Positions 44,693-56,914 of a stretch of DNA of 64,000 nucleotides are shown piece by piece (position 1 is the stretch's first letter; each line of letters opens with the position of its first letter). The position numbers were made by a program, and so were the translations under genes. The notes beneath the pieces are model-generated. The model ran no database searches. It had not been told where the DNA came from and saw only the letters and a list, made by a program, of their open reading frames with translations. The DNA comes from Chrysemys picta bellii (lineage: Eukaryota; Chordata; Testudines; Emydidae), in the NCBI RefSeq assembly GCF_011386835.1, contig NC_088792.1, forward strand, positions 109,278,421 to 109,342,420, written 5' to 3'.

Positions 44693-45337
44693 TCCAGGCC
44701 TGTAATGACTGCCAGTTAATGACAGAGTGGAAGGTATGCTTTTGGACTACTGGGGCAGTGTCAGATCTCTTGATAAATTGAACCAATACCAGGATTTGTC
44801 CCTTTAAAGGTAGCTGCGTGAGGAAGCTTGTGTAGCAGATTTACTTCTTTTCCATCCATTCTCCCAACAGGGCTAAGTTCTGATGGGTTCTACTTAGGAG
44901 ACATCCAAATATCACATTATGACATGTATGGTCGGATGCCCCAGCAACGGAGCAGGGCTTTCGTAGGTAGCACACTGTTCCCTTCTAGTATGTGGTTTGG
45001 GTTTGTACTGTAAAATTGTCATACTGTTAATCACCTCTTTCTCTGACACGGGTATTTCTGAATCTCTTTATTTGCATGGGTCCTTATTGCCTTTCCTTTC
45101 ATCTTCTGGATTACAACTCTTAGGATAATTCATCAGTTGGCTGGTGGATCTGACAGCTGGAATATAAATATCTGCCCCTCATGACTATCTAGGATAGTTG
45201 GAGTGGGCTTTCAACCTCGTTGTGCTGTAGGCATAATTTCACAACCATCGCTGCTGCGGAAGTGTGTTGCCCTGTTGTTAGGCACCTATCTCTCATTGTG
45301 AAAATAGAAAAGATATAATAAAAAATAAAATACTAAT
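44693..45337. other. Non-coding stretch, nothing recognised
   Basis: A segment at 44870-44970 is bounded by splice-site-like words (cccaacag before and gtaggtagc after), but its translation has no recognisable domain and I do not call an exon. Confidence 0.35.
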
Positions 45338-45525
45338 ATATGGAGATATCTTATCTCCTAGAACTGGAAGGGACCCCAAAAGGTCATCATGTCCAGCCCC
45401 CTGCCTTCACTAGCAGGACCAAGTACTGATTTTGCCCCAGATCCCCAAGTGGTCCCCCTCAAGGGTTGAGCTCACAATCCTGGGTTTAGCAGGCCAATGC
45501 TCAAACCACTGAGCTATCCCTCCCT
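45338..45525 (-). mobile_element. tRNA-headed SINE with CR1-like tail, second copy
   Basis: On the minus strand: ggatagctcagtggtttgag (box A type), then aggattgtgagctcaaccc (box B type), then a CR1-like tail ending in cccttccagttctaggag. It has the same head as the SINE at 10126 but a different tail variant, so a different subfamily. Confidence 0.75.
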
Positions 45526-48109
45526 GCTTGATAGGTGCTGATTCTGGCCTAGGCATGCATGAGATTGTTGACCATGAGTGGACAGTAGGTAGTTCTATCT
45601 GGTAGGTTTCAAAGGACAACTCAAGTTTTTTCTTCAAACTCCTAAACCATATCAGCTTATATAAACAATAATGGGATGTGTTTGATCTGCTACGCCACCC
45701 CATGCTCTCCCTCTTGCCATAGTGTTTTTGATGATTTAAATTCAACCAGCTGAAGAAATGTTTCCAGTTTGTAATGTAGGGAACCAGAGCCAGATTCAGC
45801 CATAGGTATTATAGGCTGGTACATGGGATTCTGGCTCCCTGAATCTAAGCTGTCATTAAAAAAATAAAGCTGATGACCCTCATCTTTCTGAAGATAGATA
45901 TGAAAACATGATTTGAGAGTAACTCTACTTGAGTGTGCAGAGAGCCTGAAACAATAGCTCTGATTTGGAAGGAAACTGACATGAGTGAAACCAATGCAGT
46001 AATCTCTGCCTGCGTCTGCAGAAAACCTCCAGAAGATGAAGGGGACAGTAGAGCCAGGAAAGAAGCCACCTAACTCCAAACCCACCACCAGCGCAGACCA
46101 GGGCTCCAGCTGCTGTAGCTGACATCTTTTCTCTTTGCTTTAAGAACCCATCTAGCAGTGGTTCTGAGGGATCCATCCTGCTGCTGCTTAGGAGGGAAGG
46201 GGACCCTGTTGCCACTACCGCCATTGTGTCAGAACGTGGGAGACATGCTACTGGTCCAGATGGGAAGAGTGGCCTGATTTTGGCTCCTCCATGGAGTGAG
46301 GGGTTCAAGGGCCCCCATCCAGAACTTCATTGAGGAGCAGAAGGAACCAGTTTTTGGTTACAGTGCTCTGTAGGTAGCTAGCAGGACACATACACTTCTG
46401 CATCTTCCACCAGCTGGGGGAGGCCTAATGGGACCATGGGTGTTAGGACTGGTGGGATTTGAGACATGCAATGTAACCTGCTGGTACAGTGGAGGCTTGG
46501 CCAGGAGCAGCAGTAGGAGAGTAAGTTATGTGTCCAGATTATTCTGTATACTGCAAAATGGCAGATACCAGGCACTAAGAGCAGAGCTCCACCAGCCATA
46601 GAGAACCTGGAGCTTCCTCAGGCTTCCATGTTAATATTTGTTTCTGAATTTTAACAGCCTCTACAACATCTGTCTTTAAAAACCGAGAGATTTCTTTTAA
46701 CAGAGTTTGAAGAGGGTGTTACAGGGCAATTAGAGCAGATACCTCCCTGTAGTGCATAGGAATTGAGTAGTATCCTTTAAATAGTTTTTAAGGTCCACAG
46801 TGGTACTCAGTGCCTCCTGTGTTTCAGAAGCCAACATAGCTAGGTCTTGTATGTTGCACTCTGTTAGCAAATGCAGTTGTTTAGACCCCACTGATCCATG
46901 GGGTTTCTTCCTGATGCATTTGTTTGTGTAAAAAGCAAAGGACACAACACACTCATAAGTCACCATTCTCTTTTATCGCTGTCAGGATTTCCCTGGATTT
47001 AGAGACATATTTTTGTTGGGATGTAATCTAATGAAGTTTCAAACAAGTTGAGAGTCAGTGTTGTAATTTGAGTGTGCCCTTGACAGGTGTAAAAAATGTA
47101 CCACTGAGGGTGAGAAAATCAAATGGCTCCAACTGCACAAGCCAATGGAGACACTCAGATCAAAGGCAATACTTCAAGTGGAATCACTGCTTCAGGATCT
47201 GATTCTGAATAGGAATGTTCCCTTTGTGTATATGTGTGGAATAACACTCAGTGTGAACCAAGGCTATGCTTGAGTGCATTAATGAGAAGATGTAAATATA
47301 AAAGCACCACCTTTGCAGACTTTTCTAACTAGATATATCTGACATACGAACAGAGGAAGTCTGAACACTATGGATGGAGTCCTCAAACAGCATGATATCC
47401 TGCACAATAGTAATGTTTAGGTCATGGGTAAGATGGGTATTTTTATCGATCTGCAGAACCTGAAAGCTGCCACACAATCTTGAAGGACATTATGATAGGA
47501 AGGTCCACCCAAAGGACTTTGTATCACTTATAAAATTAATACTAAAGCTGAGATGGGGGAGAATGGTTTTGTTGTTCAGGCACTGGAAATTATATGAATG
47601 TATAGGTGTCTCCACACAATACAGGTAGCAGAGCAAATAGAAGGGAGTTGTGTTACAATGACAGCCTTCTGTTCAGGAACAGATACTGCAGCATCAGCAA
47701 CAGCAGCACAGAAAGCAGCACTGCATCATCTCATTCTCCTCTCACCAAACAAAGGCACAATTAACAGCTCGGCCTATGCTTCCTTCACAGTACAAATACA
47801 CCTGCAAATTTGATTCTTTTTTTCCTGAAATGCTCCAGATACATCAGACCAGATTGATACTTGGTCCTGAATAAAAATCAAAGTTCAGAGTGAAGTGGAA
47901 AGGTACAAAAAGAGGAAAGGCTATTCGAAAAATAGTTTACTGTATCGGCAAATATAAAAGCAATGTCCAAGCTATAGAGGGGCCTAAAAATATAATGCTT
48001 TAATGGGGCAGTAAGGGAAGAGAGCTTGTGCTACTTCAGGATCATAACTTGGTCCTGATTCTCTATTGTCCTGCCTCTTGTGTAGACATTTATCCCATTG
48101 CAAAGTTGG
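45526..48109. other. Non-coding stretch, nothing recognised
   Basis: Several open frames of 70-132 codons overlap on one strand at 45690-46310, but none has a motif, and composition alone (G+C locally raised) explains them. No repeat ends were seen. Confidence 0.35.
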
Positions 48110-48420
48110 TGTGAGGTACTACCATCACTTTAGAAAGAGTTAAAAAAATCATGAGTCAGACACAAAAAAACATGAGATGAAGGGGGGGGAACTACATTTG
48201 GGGTTCTTTTTTACTTCTTGTTAGTTTTTCAATTGTTTGGGACCACTTGGGACACATTTTACAACTTTTCTTTGCAACCTTCAGGGCTAGACATTTTTTT
48301 CTTTTACCTGAAAGTGGAAGGTCTCTTCTAATCACATGATTCCAAGAGCTGGGGCTGTGAGCAAAAAATACCAAATATCATGGGACTTGCGATAAAATTG
48401 TAAGAGTTGGCAACACTGCC
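48110..48420. repeat. Dispersed repeat, family shared with 36235-36480
   Basis: Shares the ordered words ggggttctttt, gaccacttgggacacat, cagggctagacattt, taatcacatga, gagctggggc and taccaaatatc with the copy at 36235. It ends in gagttggcaacactg, a good candidate terminal repeat. Confidence 0.5.
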
Positions 48421-51019
48421 AACGTATCAGAATGGATTGGTGTAAATAGCTGCACAATGTGCAAGACAATGGAGAACCCAGCCTCTTGTGTCTAGAGAAT
48501 GACCCTGGATTGCTGTGCTGGCTCATATCTCATGGGTCTGGTGTGTGAAATTAAAAAAAAAAAAGAGTAAGTGGTAGGGGATCTTTGCTCTGCTAAACAG
48601 AGATTCCTCCAAAGGGATGTCTCTTTTTCAACCTTGTATCTACCCAGTCTGACCAAGTACTCCTGATAGCTGCCTGGAAGGTTCCTTACTACAACTCCCA
48701 TCAGCTGCAGGGCAAGCTTCAGGTGCAATCAATGTTATTTACTTGTTTAGCCAAAGGAGTAAAGCCAGGCTGCACTGCAGACTTTTGCACATGCAGAGGG
48801 GGCAAAACAGAGTCACAACTTCCCAAGAGGAGCAGTTGGATGGATTGTGCTTCAAGAGACACAGTCGCTCCAGGTGATACTCTTTTATCCTCTACTACAT
48901 CTGGAGCTCTGAGATGGGCTCCCAAATGGCTACTTGCACCTGCACAAACTTCTGAGGATTTTGTGATGCTAACCTCTCTGTGTTCCAAATATTCTATCTG
49001 TAAAATGGGGCAAAAGATACTCTTGTAAAAGGCTTGAATATCTATTGGTGGAAAAAAGCAGTCTTGGGTGATCCAAAGCTTACTTAAAGCCATAGAAACA
49101 ATACTTTTGAGTTTGTTCACAGTTACAATATGTTATAAATTAAGTCTATGGAATTGCAGTAGTAAGCCAAGCACTAATTAAGTACGGCACAATCTGTATG
49201 AAATTTTCTTTATATTAAATTATTTTAGCAGATTGAAGTCCTTTTATGCTTAATATCTTTAATTGACTGTTCCATATGAGAAAAACAACTATCAGTAATA
49301 GCTGAGCATATGCAATAAAATAACATTCAGACATCTTAAAGGAAAATCATAAGCATAAAATATGCCATAGTTTGCTTGAAATTCAAACTATATTTATCTC
49401 CATTAATATAGCCAACAATCAGTTTGAGTATAATGGTGTGGATTATAATAGAAGCCATGAGTGTTAGTAAGTTATATGGTTTTTAAGACACTCTTGCGGT
49501 CATATGATGGCTGACAGCCAGACGTATAAAATGGCTAGGTTTTACTGCTTACCATGGTTTATATCTTGGCACATATATAAAAGGACACATTTTTATTGTC
49601 TTTAAGTGCTTGACAAAAAATGCAAGCACTAAAATATATCGCTAGGCTAATCACAGCCTTCATGCAATGCATTGCAATAACTACTCAATGACTATTGTTT
49701 TATGTCTCCCAAAAAGGTGTTTTTTAAAGATCAGCTCCTCTAATGCAAAGGTCCTTGAAGAACGTGGTTCAGCCATCAAAGTTTGATGCAGATGCCAATC
49801 TCATCAGGGTACAACAAAGAAAAAAATCACAAGTGATTTCAATATAATTGAATAAAAATGTTGGATTTTGGGACATTGTGAAATAGTACAGATGACCCAA
49901 ATTGTGAGGTTGGGAGTACAGTGAGTAGCAGATTTATGGTATTGCCAACACTTGTGATTTTATCACAACTGTTTCATGAACTGTTTCATCTGATGAATTT
50001 TCCCTTATTCAAAATCTTCACAGTTGCCCATTACTGTCAATAGGGATGAAGCCAGCAAGATGGTAACCATTTCCCTACAGCCTGTGTGCATGTGGAAATG
50101 AGACTGCCTTTAATAAAGTTGGCTGCTACCTCCCACTAGTTTAAATGAGACTGAAGTCATGCCCACAGGTAAAATGGCTGCCACTCTATGGTTCAGGGGG
50201 CTTGACAAGACACAGGGACTGTGAGGAGCAGGAGAGACTATGAGAAAGATGGATGGAAAGAATGAGGGGGAGCAGGGCACTGTGCGGAGCTGGAGGCAGA
50301 TTTAGGGCTTGCAGGGTAATCAGGTGCAAAGGATCTGGGGGGCCAGGAGGGAGGCTGGGGTGTGTGTACAGAGGGCAGTGAAGAGATGGGAGAGAGAGGG
50401 ATTGGATGGCAGAACCCCCAGCCTGGGGGATTGATGGTGGGTGAGAAGAGTGCTGTTGAAGTAGCCAAGGGAAGGCAGTGTTCCACCTCTTACAAACTGA
50501 TTGTGAGTCACAGGATTTTGGCGCTTACATGAAGGACTCTTGTGATGCCATGAGAAGCTCTTCTGATCCCTCAGTTGTCAGAGCTGGGCAGAGCTCTAAG
50601 GATACAGATGTGCCCTGCTACTGAGCCCTCAATTCAATGTCTGGTCCCATAGTAGAGAGGGGATCCTGAGGCAGTGGAGCAGGGAGCCAGGAAAAAGCTG
50701 CTGCTGGGTCCAGGGCCCCAGACACACCAGCATCACTTCCCTCCTTCCACTGTCTTGGGACTTCTATTCTACTTGGGATATGGGCAGAGGAGAAGCCCTG
50801 GCAGGATGGGAGAAATTGGCAAGAGTCAGGGGAAGTTGTGGGGGTGGGTCCAGGGAAAGGAAGAACCGAAAGGGAGAACCCCAGGGGCAGTGGAGGGGTG
50901 GGATGGGGTGGGGAGTCAAGACCGTAATAGGAAATGTATGGCAGTTCCCCTATCGTAGGGATGAGAAGAGGGGAAGTGGAGTTTCCATCTGAGGAGCCAG
51001 GGAGAGGCATGCATTAAAG
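48421..51019. other. Non-coding stretch with a ZNF143-like motif
   Basis: Contains actacaactcccatcagc at 48688-48705. A G-rich segment at 50220-50990 gives long open frames on both strands, but these are low-complexity and without motifs. Nothing else was recognised. Confidence 0.4.
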
Positions 51020-51045
51020 CAGGGATCGGCAACCTTTGGAACTTC
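51020..51045. mobile_element. Terminal fragment of the hAT-like family seen at 11570
   Basis: The sequence cagggatcggcaacctttgg matches the end caggggttggcaacctt. The rest of the element is missing and CR1 sequence follows directly. Confidence 0.55.
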
Positions 51046-51059
51046 CTTCCCGACCCCAC

Positions 51060-52365
51060 AAAAAGTGGTCAGTTAGACCCTGTGCATGTGGGCAAAAACC
51101 AGCCAGACATGTGCCCTGAGATTGAGAATTCACCACATCCCCCTAAAGTCCCATCTGCAGCTTTGGATATCTCTGATGCTTCAGAGGTAGGAGATAAAGA
51201 AAACCCTAACAGAATACATTGCAAGGAGAGAAAAAAATACCTTCCTGACCCCTGCTTGTGGCTGGCTGAAACTCTGAAGCATGAGGTTTAGGAACATAAG
51301 ATATAAACTTGGATTGAGCACCAGGGTTGTTGAACCCTGCACCTACCAAAACAAGCAATCTCATCAGACAATTGCATTCATAAATTTGTCTATCTCTCTG
51401 GTAAAACTATTAAGTTGTTTGCCCCCACAGCTCCTATTCGGAGGCTATTCCAGAGCCTCACCCCTGGTTGATGGTTAGAAACTTCTTTTAATTTCCAACC
51501 TGAATTTGTCTATGGCTAGTTTATGTCCATTTGTTCTTGTGCCCAACACTGATTTTAGCTTAAATAGCTCTTCAGCCTCTCTCGTATTTACCCCACTAAT
51601 GTATTTATAGAGAGCAGTCATATCCTTTCTCAGCCTTCTTTTCGCTAGACTAAACCATCCAGATTCTTCCAGTATCCTCTCATAAGATAGGTCTTCCATT
51701 CTTCTGATCATCCTAGTACCTCTTCTTTATACCTTCTCCAGTTTAAATTCTTTCTTGAACTTGGGTGATGAGAATTGTGTGCAGTATTGCAGATGAGGTA
51801 TTTCCAGTACCTTGTACGATGGCACTGATACTTATCTATCTCTTCTGGAAATGCCTTGCCTAACATGTCCTACAATCACATTTGCCTTTTTCACAACTGC
51901 ATCACACTGTTGGCTGATAGTTATTGTATGATCAACCCACACACTCTGTTGTTTCCAACTGATGAATCCCCAACTTGTAGCATAAATTCTTATTATTAGA
52001 CCATAAGTGCATGACCTTGCACTTTGAACTATTTTATTTCATCCCATGTCTGTCACTCCAATAGTCAAAGTCATCCAGATCCTCTTATATAATATTCTGA
52101 TCCTCCTTGGTATTGATAATGCTGTCCAATTTTGTATCACCAGCAAATTTCATTAGCACACTCCTACTTTTTGCGCCAAGGTCATTAATAAAAATATTGA
52201 ATAAGATGTGTCCCAAGACCGATCCTTGAGGAACTTCCCTCCAGTCCAGTTATTGACTTTGCAACACAAGCTGTTGCCTTCTTCCCATTAGCCAGTTCCT
52301 TGTGCAGTTACAGTTCTTGTACTAATCGCCCATCTTCCCTAATTTAATTAATGTGATGTCCTAAC
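51060..52365 (-). mobile_element. CR1 LINE, 5'-truncated, minus strand
   Basis: Read on the minus strand, it covers part of the RT domain near 52250-52090 (decayed FADDTKL-type box in the segment around 52130), the thumb, a C-terminal block at 51711-51475 (ILEESGWFSLAKRRLRKDMT, then LGTRTNGHKLAIDKFRLEIK), and a 3' UTR toward 51060. The arrangement and the 3' UTR differ from the copies at 8461 and 58570, so it is another CR1 subfamily. Frameshifts and stops are frequent. Confidence 0.8.
51475..51711 (-). pseudogene. CR1 ORF2 C-terminal remnant
   Basis: The 78-codon minus-strand frame holds the terminal ORF2 segment: an SLAKRRLRKDM block, a YKYISG block and an IDKFRLEI block, corresponding to the SLEKRRLRRDM and YKIIRGV blocks in the better-preserved copy at 58570-59856. 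It is out of frame with the RT core upstream. Confidence 0.75.
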
Positions 52366-53927
52366 CTATGTTTTTGGGCTAGGGACTGTCTTACTATGTC
52401 TGTACTAGTTCTAGGGCAAATTGTAATAATATTGTTACAAGTGTGTGTGTAAACTAAAGCAACAAAGAAACAAAGAAAAACAAACTAATTCCCAGATGAC
52501 TCTACCTGTCTGGACAGGAGCTGCAGGAGGGAGTATCAGATGCCACTCTCAGCAAAATCCTTCTTGTTGGTTCTTGAGGTAATGACTTGGACATGCAGTG
52601 GTGGGATGGTACCAGTAAAGGCAAATAATGCTTCACACATCTCACGCCCTCTAGGAGAGAAATGGAAGTGGGATGATGCATTTGTTATTAGACGAAGGAG
52701 AGAGATAACAACTGGGCATCTTCTCTTGTATCCTGGGCCCAGCCAAGAATTTTCAATATTCAAGAGACATGGAAGTTAAACCATAGTGTTTATTGTTTAC
52801 CCTGAAGCTGTGCCCCTCATCTCAATCTAGACATTTCTAATGTACCCATTAGTTATAAAACTACAAATACACAGGGCCATAATATGAACTTTCAGTTCTG
52901 CCCAGCTTCTGGTGCACACATTTTTCTTTTTACAAGCTAGCACCAAAATCAAGAGCAAGTTGACCAAAATTTTTCTCTACATGTTTTACAAAAGAATTTG
53001 AAATGATTCTTTCACTTTAGAGTGAAATCCTTTGTGTATGCACACCTTAATAATAAATGTTACCTTAAACCTCCCCGATGTGAAAACTCTGTAAAAATTG
53101 GTGCAGTAGAGATGGAGGATTGAATTGATCCCCAGTACAGTTTAGAACCAGATCATTTGTCTTTCACAGTTCCAAAGCAGTAATGCTTAGAAGAGTGACT
53201 TGAGATTTTGTTCTGGCCATGAAAGAAGACAGAGAAGGAGACAATAGAAGTTGTTTGACTTGTCGTAACTTTGTTCATTTAACACATCTGGGAATACCCA
53301 GCAATAAATCGTACAGTGTAGGTCATCAGTCTTTCCTTAATATTCCCACCTATTTGGGAGGGCTGCCCTCAGCCCTCTTCTTTCCCAATCTAGTCCCAGC
53401 CCTTTCCTGAGATCCTTCTACCCTGCCCTTATATGGGAACTAACAGGGGCCTGGAAAAGAGGGTTATTGCTTCCCCACTGTGCCACGTTAGTAGTCCAAA
53501 TCCCCCTTTTTCCAGCTTCCTTAGGGGATGTCCCCCCTAAATCCACATCAGCTCCTGTTTGGAAGGGAACCATATCCCCTCTGTAATCAGTACCTGCACT
53601 GGACACCTGCCACAAGGAAGCTACAGGACTAAGCTCTGCTGCCTCCCCTTTGCCTCCACTAGGTATTCCAAAGTAGGCATGCTTAGAAGAGTGACTGATA
53701 CTTTCTCAAGGCTTTATTCAAAGCCCATTGAAACCAATGGAAAGACTCCCTTTGACTTCAGTTGTCTTTGAATCAAGTGCTATGCAGATTCGCCGTAAGG
53801 GCAATTTTTAGTTCTGTTTAATTAAGCTTGCTGCAGGTTTTCTATGCATTGTGTCGAGTATATCCTTACCCTGTTATTCTTCTTATGCGGTTTTCAATGC
53901 AACATTCAAAATATTGTGGAAACGTTA
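52366..53927. other. Non-coding stretch, nothing recognised
   Basis: No repeat end or exon-like frame was recognised. Confidence 0.4.
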
Positions 53928-54530
53928 CGCAGATGAACTGGATACGTCATCTGCTGATATTTAAATGAATTATAAAAGGTGTACATCATGGACTGAAATA
54001 AAGTATACAGCCCAGTATAAATCTGATACCACTCATATTCAAAGAAATAATTCACCCGTTGTGGGGGAGGAGGAAGGTGAAGTAAAAAAGTATCACTCAC
54101 TGAAGAGAAAGATCTTATTTGAAACTAGTACATTACCTAGTGAATCAGATATACCCATTTATTGAAATGGATCCCTTGTGTCACCCACTAAATCAGATTT
54201 GTCATGCATTGAACCAAATATGGTGCATGATTGACTGAATCATATACATCACCTTTAGAAGCAAATATGTCACTGACTGAATTAGATACATCTGACGCTT
54301 AAAAAGATGCTTAGCAAACTGATTCAATTTTTCCATCCAACAAAACGTATGAATATAGACTCAGATACATTGATGTGAAATACACACATCCCTTGATAAA
54401 TGGAACACTTGATATGTAGTTGATGTAACATTTACTGAAATATGCATGCTAAGAACAGGATCAATTGTACGAGTAGCTGAATCTCATACATCAACTTACT
54501 ACAGTGATTACATCTGACACATCCACTGTC
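53928..54530 (+). repeat. Degenerate repeat with coding-like Ser/Thr/Asp motifs
   Basis: Related words recur: gaactggatacgtcatct, gaatcagatataccc, gaatcatatacatcac, gaattagatacatctg, gaatctcatacatcaac. Translated, they give ELDTS, ESDIP, ESYTS, ELDTS and ESHTS in changing frames with stops between. It could be a decayed tandem-repeat exon or a non-coding minisatellite. I do not recognise a family. Confidence 0.4.
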
Positions 54531-56230
54531 TAGGAGGCACCAATCATGTGAGTAGGGCGAAATCACTGTCAAACAAAAAAAAGTTTAGGTCAGCAACAGT
54601 TCCACAGCAAGAAACCATTAGTTATAGCTGACAACATGGTTCCAGACACAGGGCGGTCAGGCTAAGATTTCAGGCGTCAGCAGAAGAAGATTCATCGCTG
54701 AGGAAAAGGGAGGAGGAAGAGGACTGAGTCAAACATTTTTCACTCCTGAAAGGGGAGGGGCGTTCTTGGATCCTGTTGTTTAGACCCTGGCTTTAAAGAC
54801 TCATCTCGCTTCTGTGGTAACTGGCTGTACCTTAACATTAGTTGGTTCCTGTAACTCCACCCATCAGCAATTGTATCAGTTAGGGTTCAGCAGTAAGTAC
54901 AACTGTAGTGTCCAATACTCACTAATAAGAATTTGGCCATGGAGAATTTGCAACTTAATGAATTATGTTGACCCTCTGCATTTTAACTAATTTGACAAAG
55001 CAGCACATATGGGTTTTGATTTAGTCTTAGTTATGGTGAACAAGGGAAAATATGTACCCGTGTCATGCAGACTCTGAGGAGCCTGCACCCTGGGGAATAA
55101 TTATTCTTCCATGATGTCTCTTCTACCATGAATGGTTGCAATGGCATATCCCCTGCAGCAATCCTGCAAGTTATGGCCCAAGTGAAAATACGGCTAAAAA
55201 TAATAATTATAATGAGGTGGGGAAAATGGGCATGGAGAGATGGAGACTTTCTGGCTGGCATAGGCGGTCTATGTGATAAGGATCTCATAGAACCTGGACA
55301 TATTTCTCTCTGTCTGGTAAGTGAGGAAGAAAAAGATTGGTCTGAATGGGGCAGAATTATTACATATAAATTAAATGCTATCAATATCTCCTGCGGGAGA
55401 ATGTTTACATGAAGTAAAATTTGTAAGAAACAAATAAACAGCTTGCCTATATATAACCAAATGCTGGACCTGAGCATACAGCACAAATGGATGGGTTGTG
55501 TTATGGGGATTTTGGTGGGAGAGCATTCCTACTCCCTCCTGCAGGACCCAGAGAGACAGTGATGCCATTCTGCAGCAATCACCCTTATGAGTTGTGTGCC
55601 TCTGACCCCCAAGAGTGGATAGCTGGTGAACCATGTATTCAAGGATTCACCCATCCATGCTCTTCTCAATCACCTAAGTTCCCGTTATTCTGGGGAGTAG
55701 AATCCTGAGTCCACAAGGAGCAGAGCTCCATGGCATGCTGGAGATGTAGATTGGGGCCTTCAAGTCTGTACTCTTGCTTTCCACCCACACTTCATGTAGC
55801 AGTAGTGATATGTATTGCTAGGTCAAGTCATTTTACAGCAGTGTGTCTGTTACAGCTGTCCCCCTGCTGCATTCCTTTTTCCCCTCTCCTTTCTGTTTGT
55901 CCTGTGTGGCCGCCCCTCCCGGCCATTGTGCTAACTAAAGTCACAGCCCTATTCATAGGAATGGCTTGTACAGACTAACTGGAGCCATTGCTCTGCCTAG
56001 GGAGGGGGCTTCTTGCTTCTTTGTTTGGTTCCTTTGTTCAGACCCGGGCTTGGCGTGGGGGGGCGCTGCCCAGAAATGCAAGACCTGAAGTGGCCAACTA
56101 ATTAAGCATATGAGTCATACCTGTGGCTCAGAACATGCGCAGGCATGCCTATGCTTACCTGCAGCCTTTCCCTGCCTTCTCTCCTCCCCTGTATCAAGAG
56201 GAGCCAATCAAAAGTACTGGTTGGAAACTG
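54531..56230. other. Non-coding stretch, nothing recognised
   Basis: The longest open frame (151 codons, minus strand, 55031-55486) has no motif and overlaps other frames. No repeat end was seen. Confidence 0.35.
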
Positions 56231-56237
56231 CCTGAGT

Positions 56238-56830
56238 TTGCCTTTAAAGCCGGACATTTTCTGATCAGACCTCGGAGAAGGTCCTTGCTTTGCCACCTGG
56301 TCTGATCAGCTAGGGGTCTTTGGGGGGCCCTCTCCCCACTCTTGTTTGTTTTTGAGCGTACCCCCGTTTTTAAACTCCCCTCCCACGAACAACAAATTTG
56401 TGCCTGGAGATCTCCTGATTATTGTAAGCGAATCGAGTCCTCTCTCCATCCTCCGATGCTACTGCCGTTCCTGTCTCTGTGCTTGCTGCTGTCCTGGGGA
56501 TTGGTAAGAACTCCCTCTTGCAAACTTCCCCTGTCCTAGCTGCTGGCCTTGTTTCCCCAGCAGACAGACCCAAGCTAACTCCTTGGTCTGTATCTGTAAT
56601 CTGTTTCTTGCTCCGCAGCGCCTTTGCTGCTGGAAATAAGCCTGTGCCGCTGCTAGGCTGTGCCTTCCTGGACTGTATCCTGGGCTGCCGGCTTGCAGCC
56701 ACCCCACTGCTGCAGCCACCACTAGTTAACCCCTCCCCAATTGTCTACCTTAACAAACCCTGTACCTCTCACTATTGAATTTTCCCTGTTTTTGCATTTT
56801 CTTAATAAAGTTTATTTTGCACCCCACCTG
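56238..56830 (+). other. Possible short transcription unit or solitary LTR
   Basis: Signals lie in plausible order: a TTTAAAG box (about 56243), an ATG at 56456 opening a signal-peptide-like string MLLPFLSLCLLLSWGL, a consensus donor G|GTAAGA at 56503/56504, a pyrimidine tract and acceptor CGCAG at 56618, and AATAAA at about 56806. Splicing as marked gives a stop after six more codons, so no useful protein results. A long terminal repeat of an unrecognised retroelement, a non-coding RNA or chance are all possible. Confidence 0.3.
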
Positions 56831-56914
56831 CTGGCAGGGTCAAGTGGACGTGAAGGTAATATTCAGCCTATAGTGTCAGTGATAGGGTAATTCCTTTCTG
56901 TTCTTTTTTTCTAT

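Noticed and set aside
44870..44970. Possible internal exon bounded by ag and gt
   Set aside because: The splice words are weak and common, and the translated segment matches no family I know.
45690..46308. Overlapping minus-strand frames of 132 and 127 codons
   Set aside because: Two frames of the same strand overlap without motif, coding periodicity or splice context that I could see.
50618..51010. 130-codon Pro/Ser-rich minus-strand frame in a G-rich segment
   Set aside because: Low-complexity composition produces open frames on both strands. No conserved motif.
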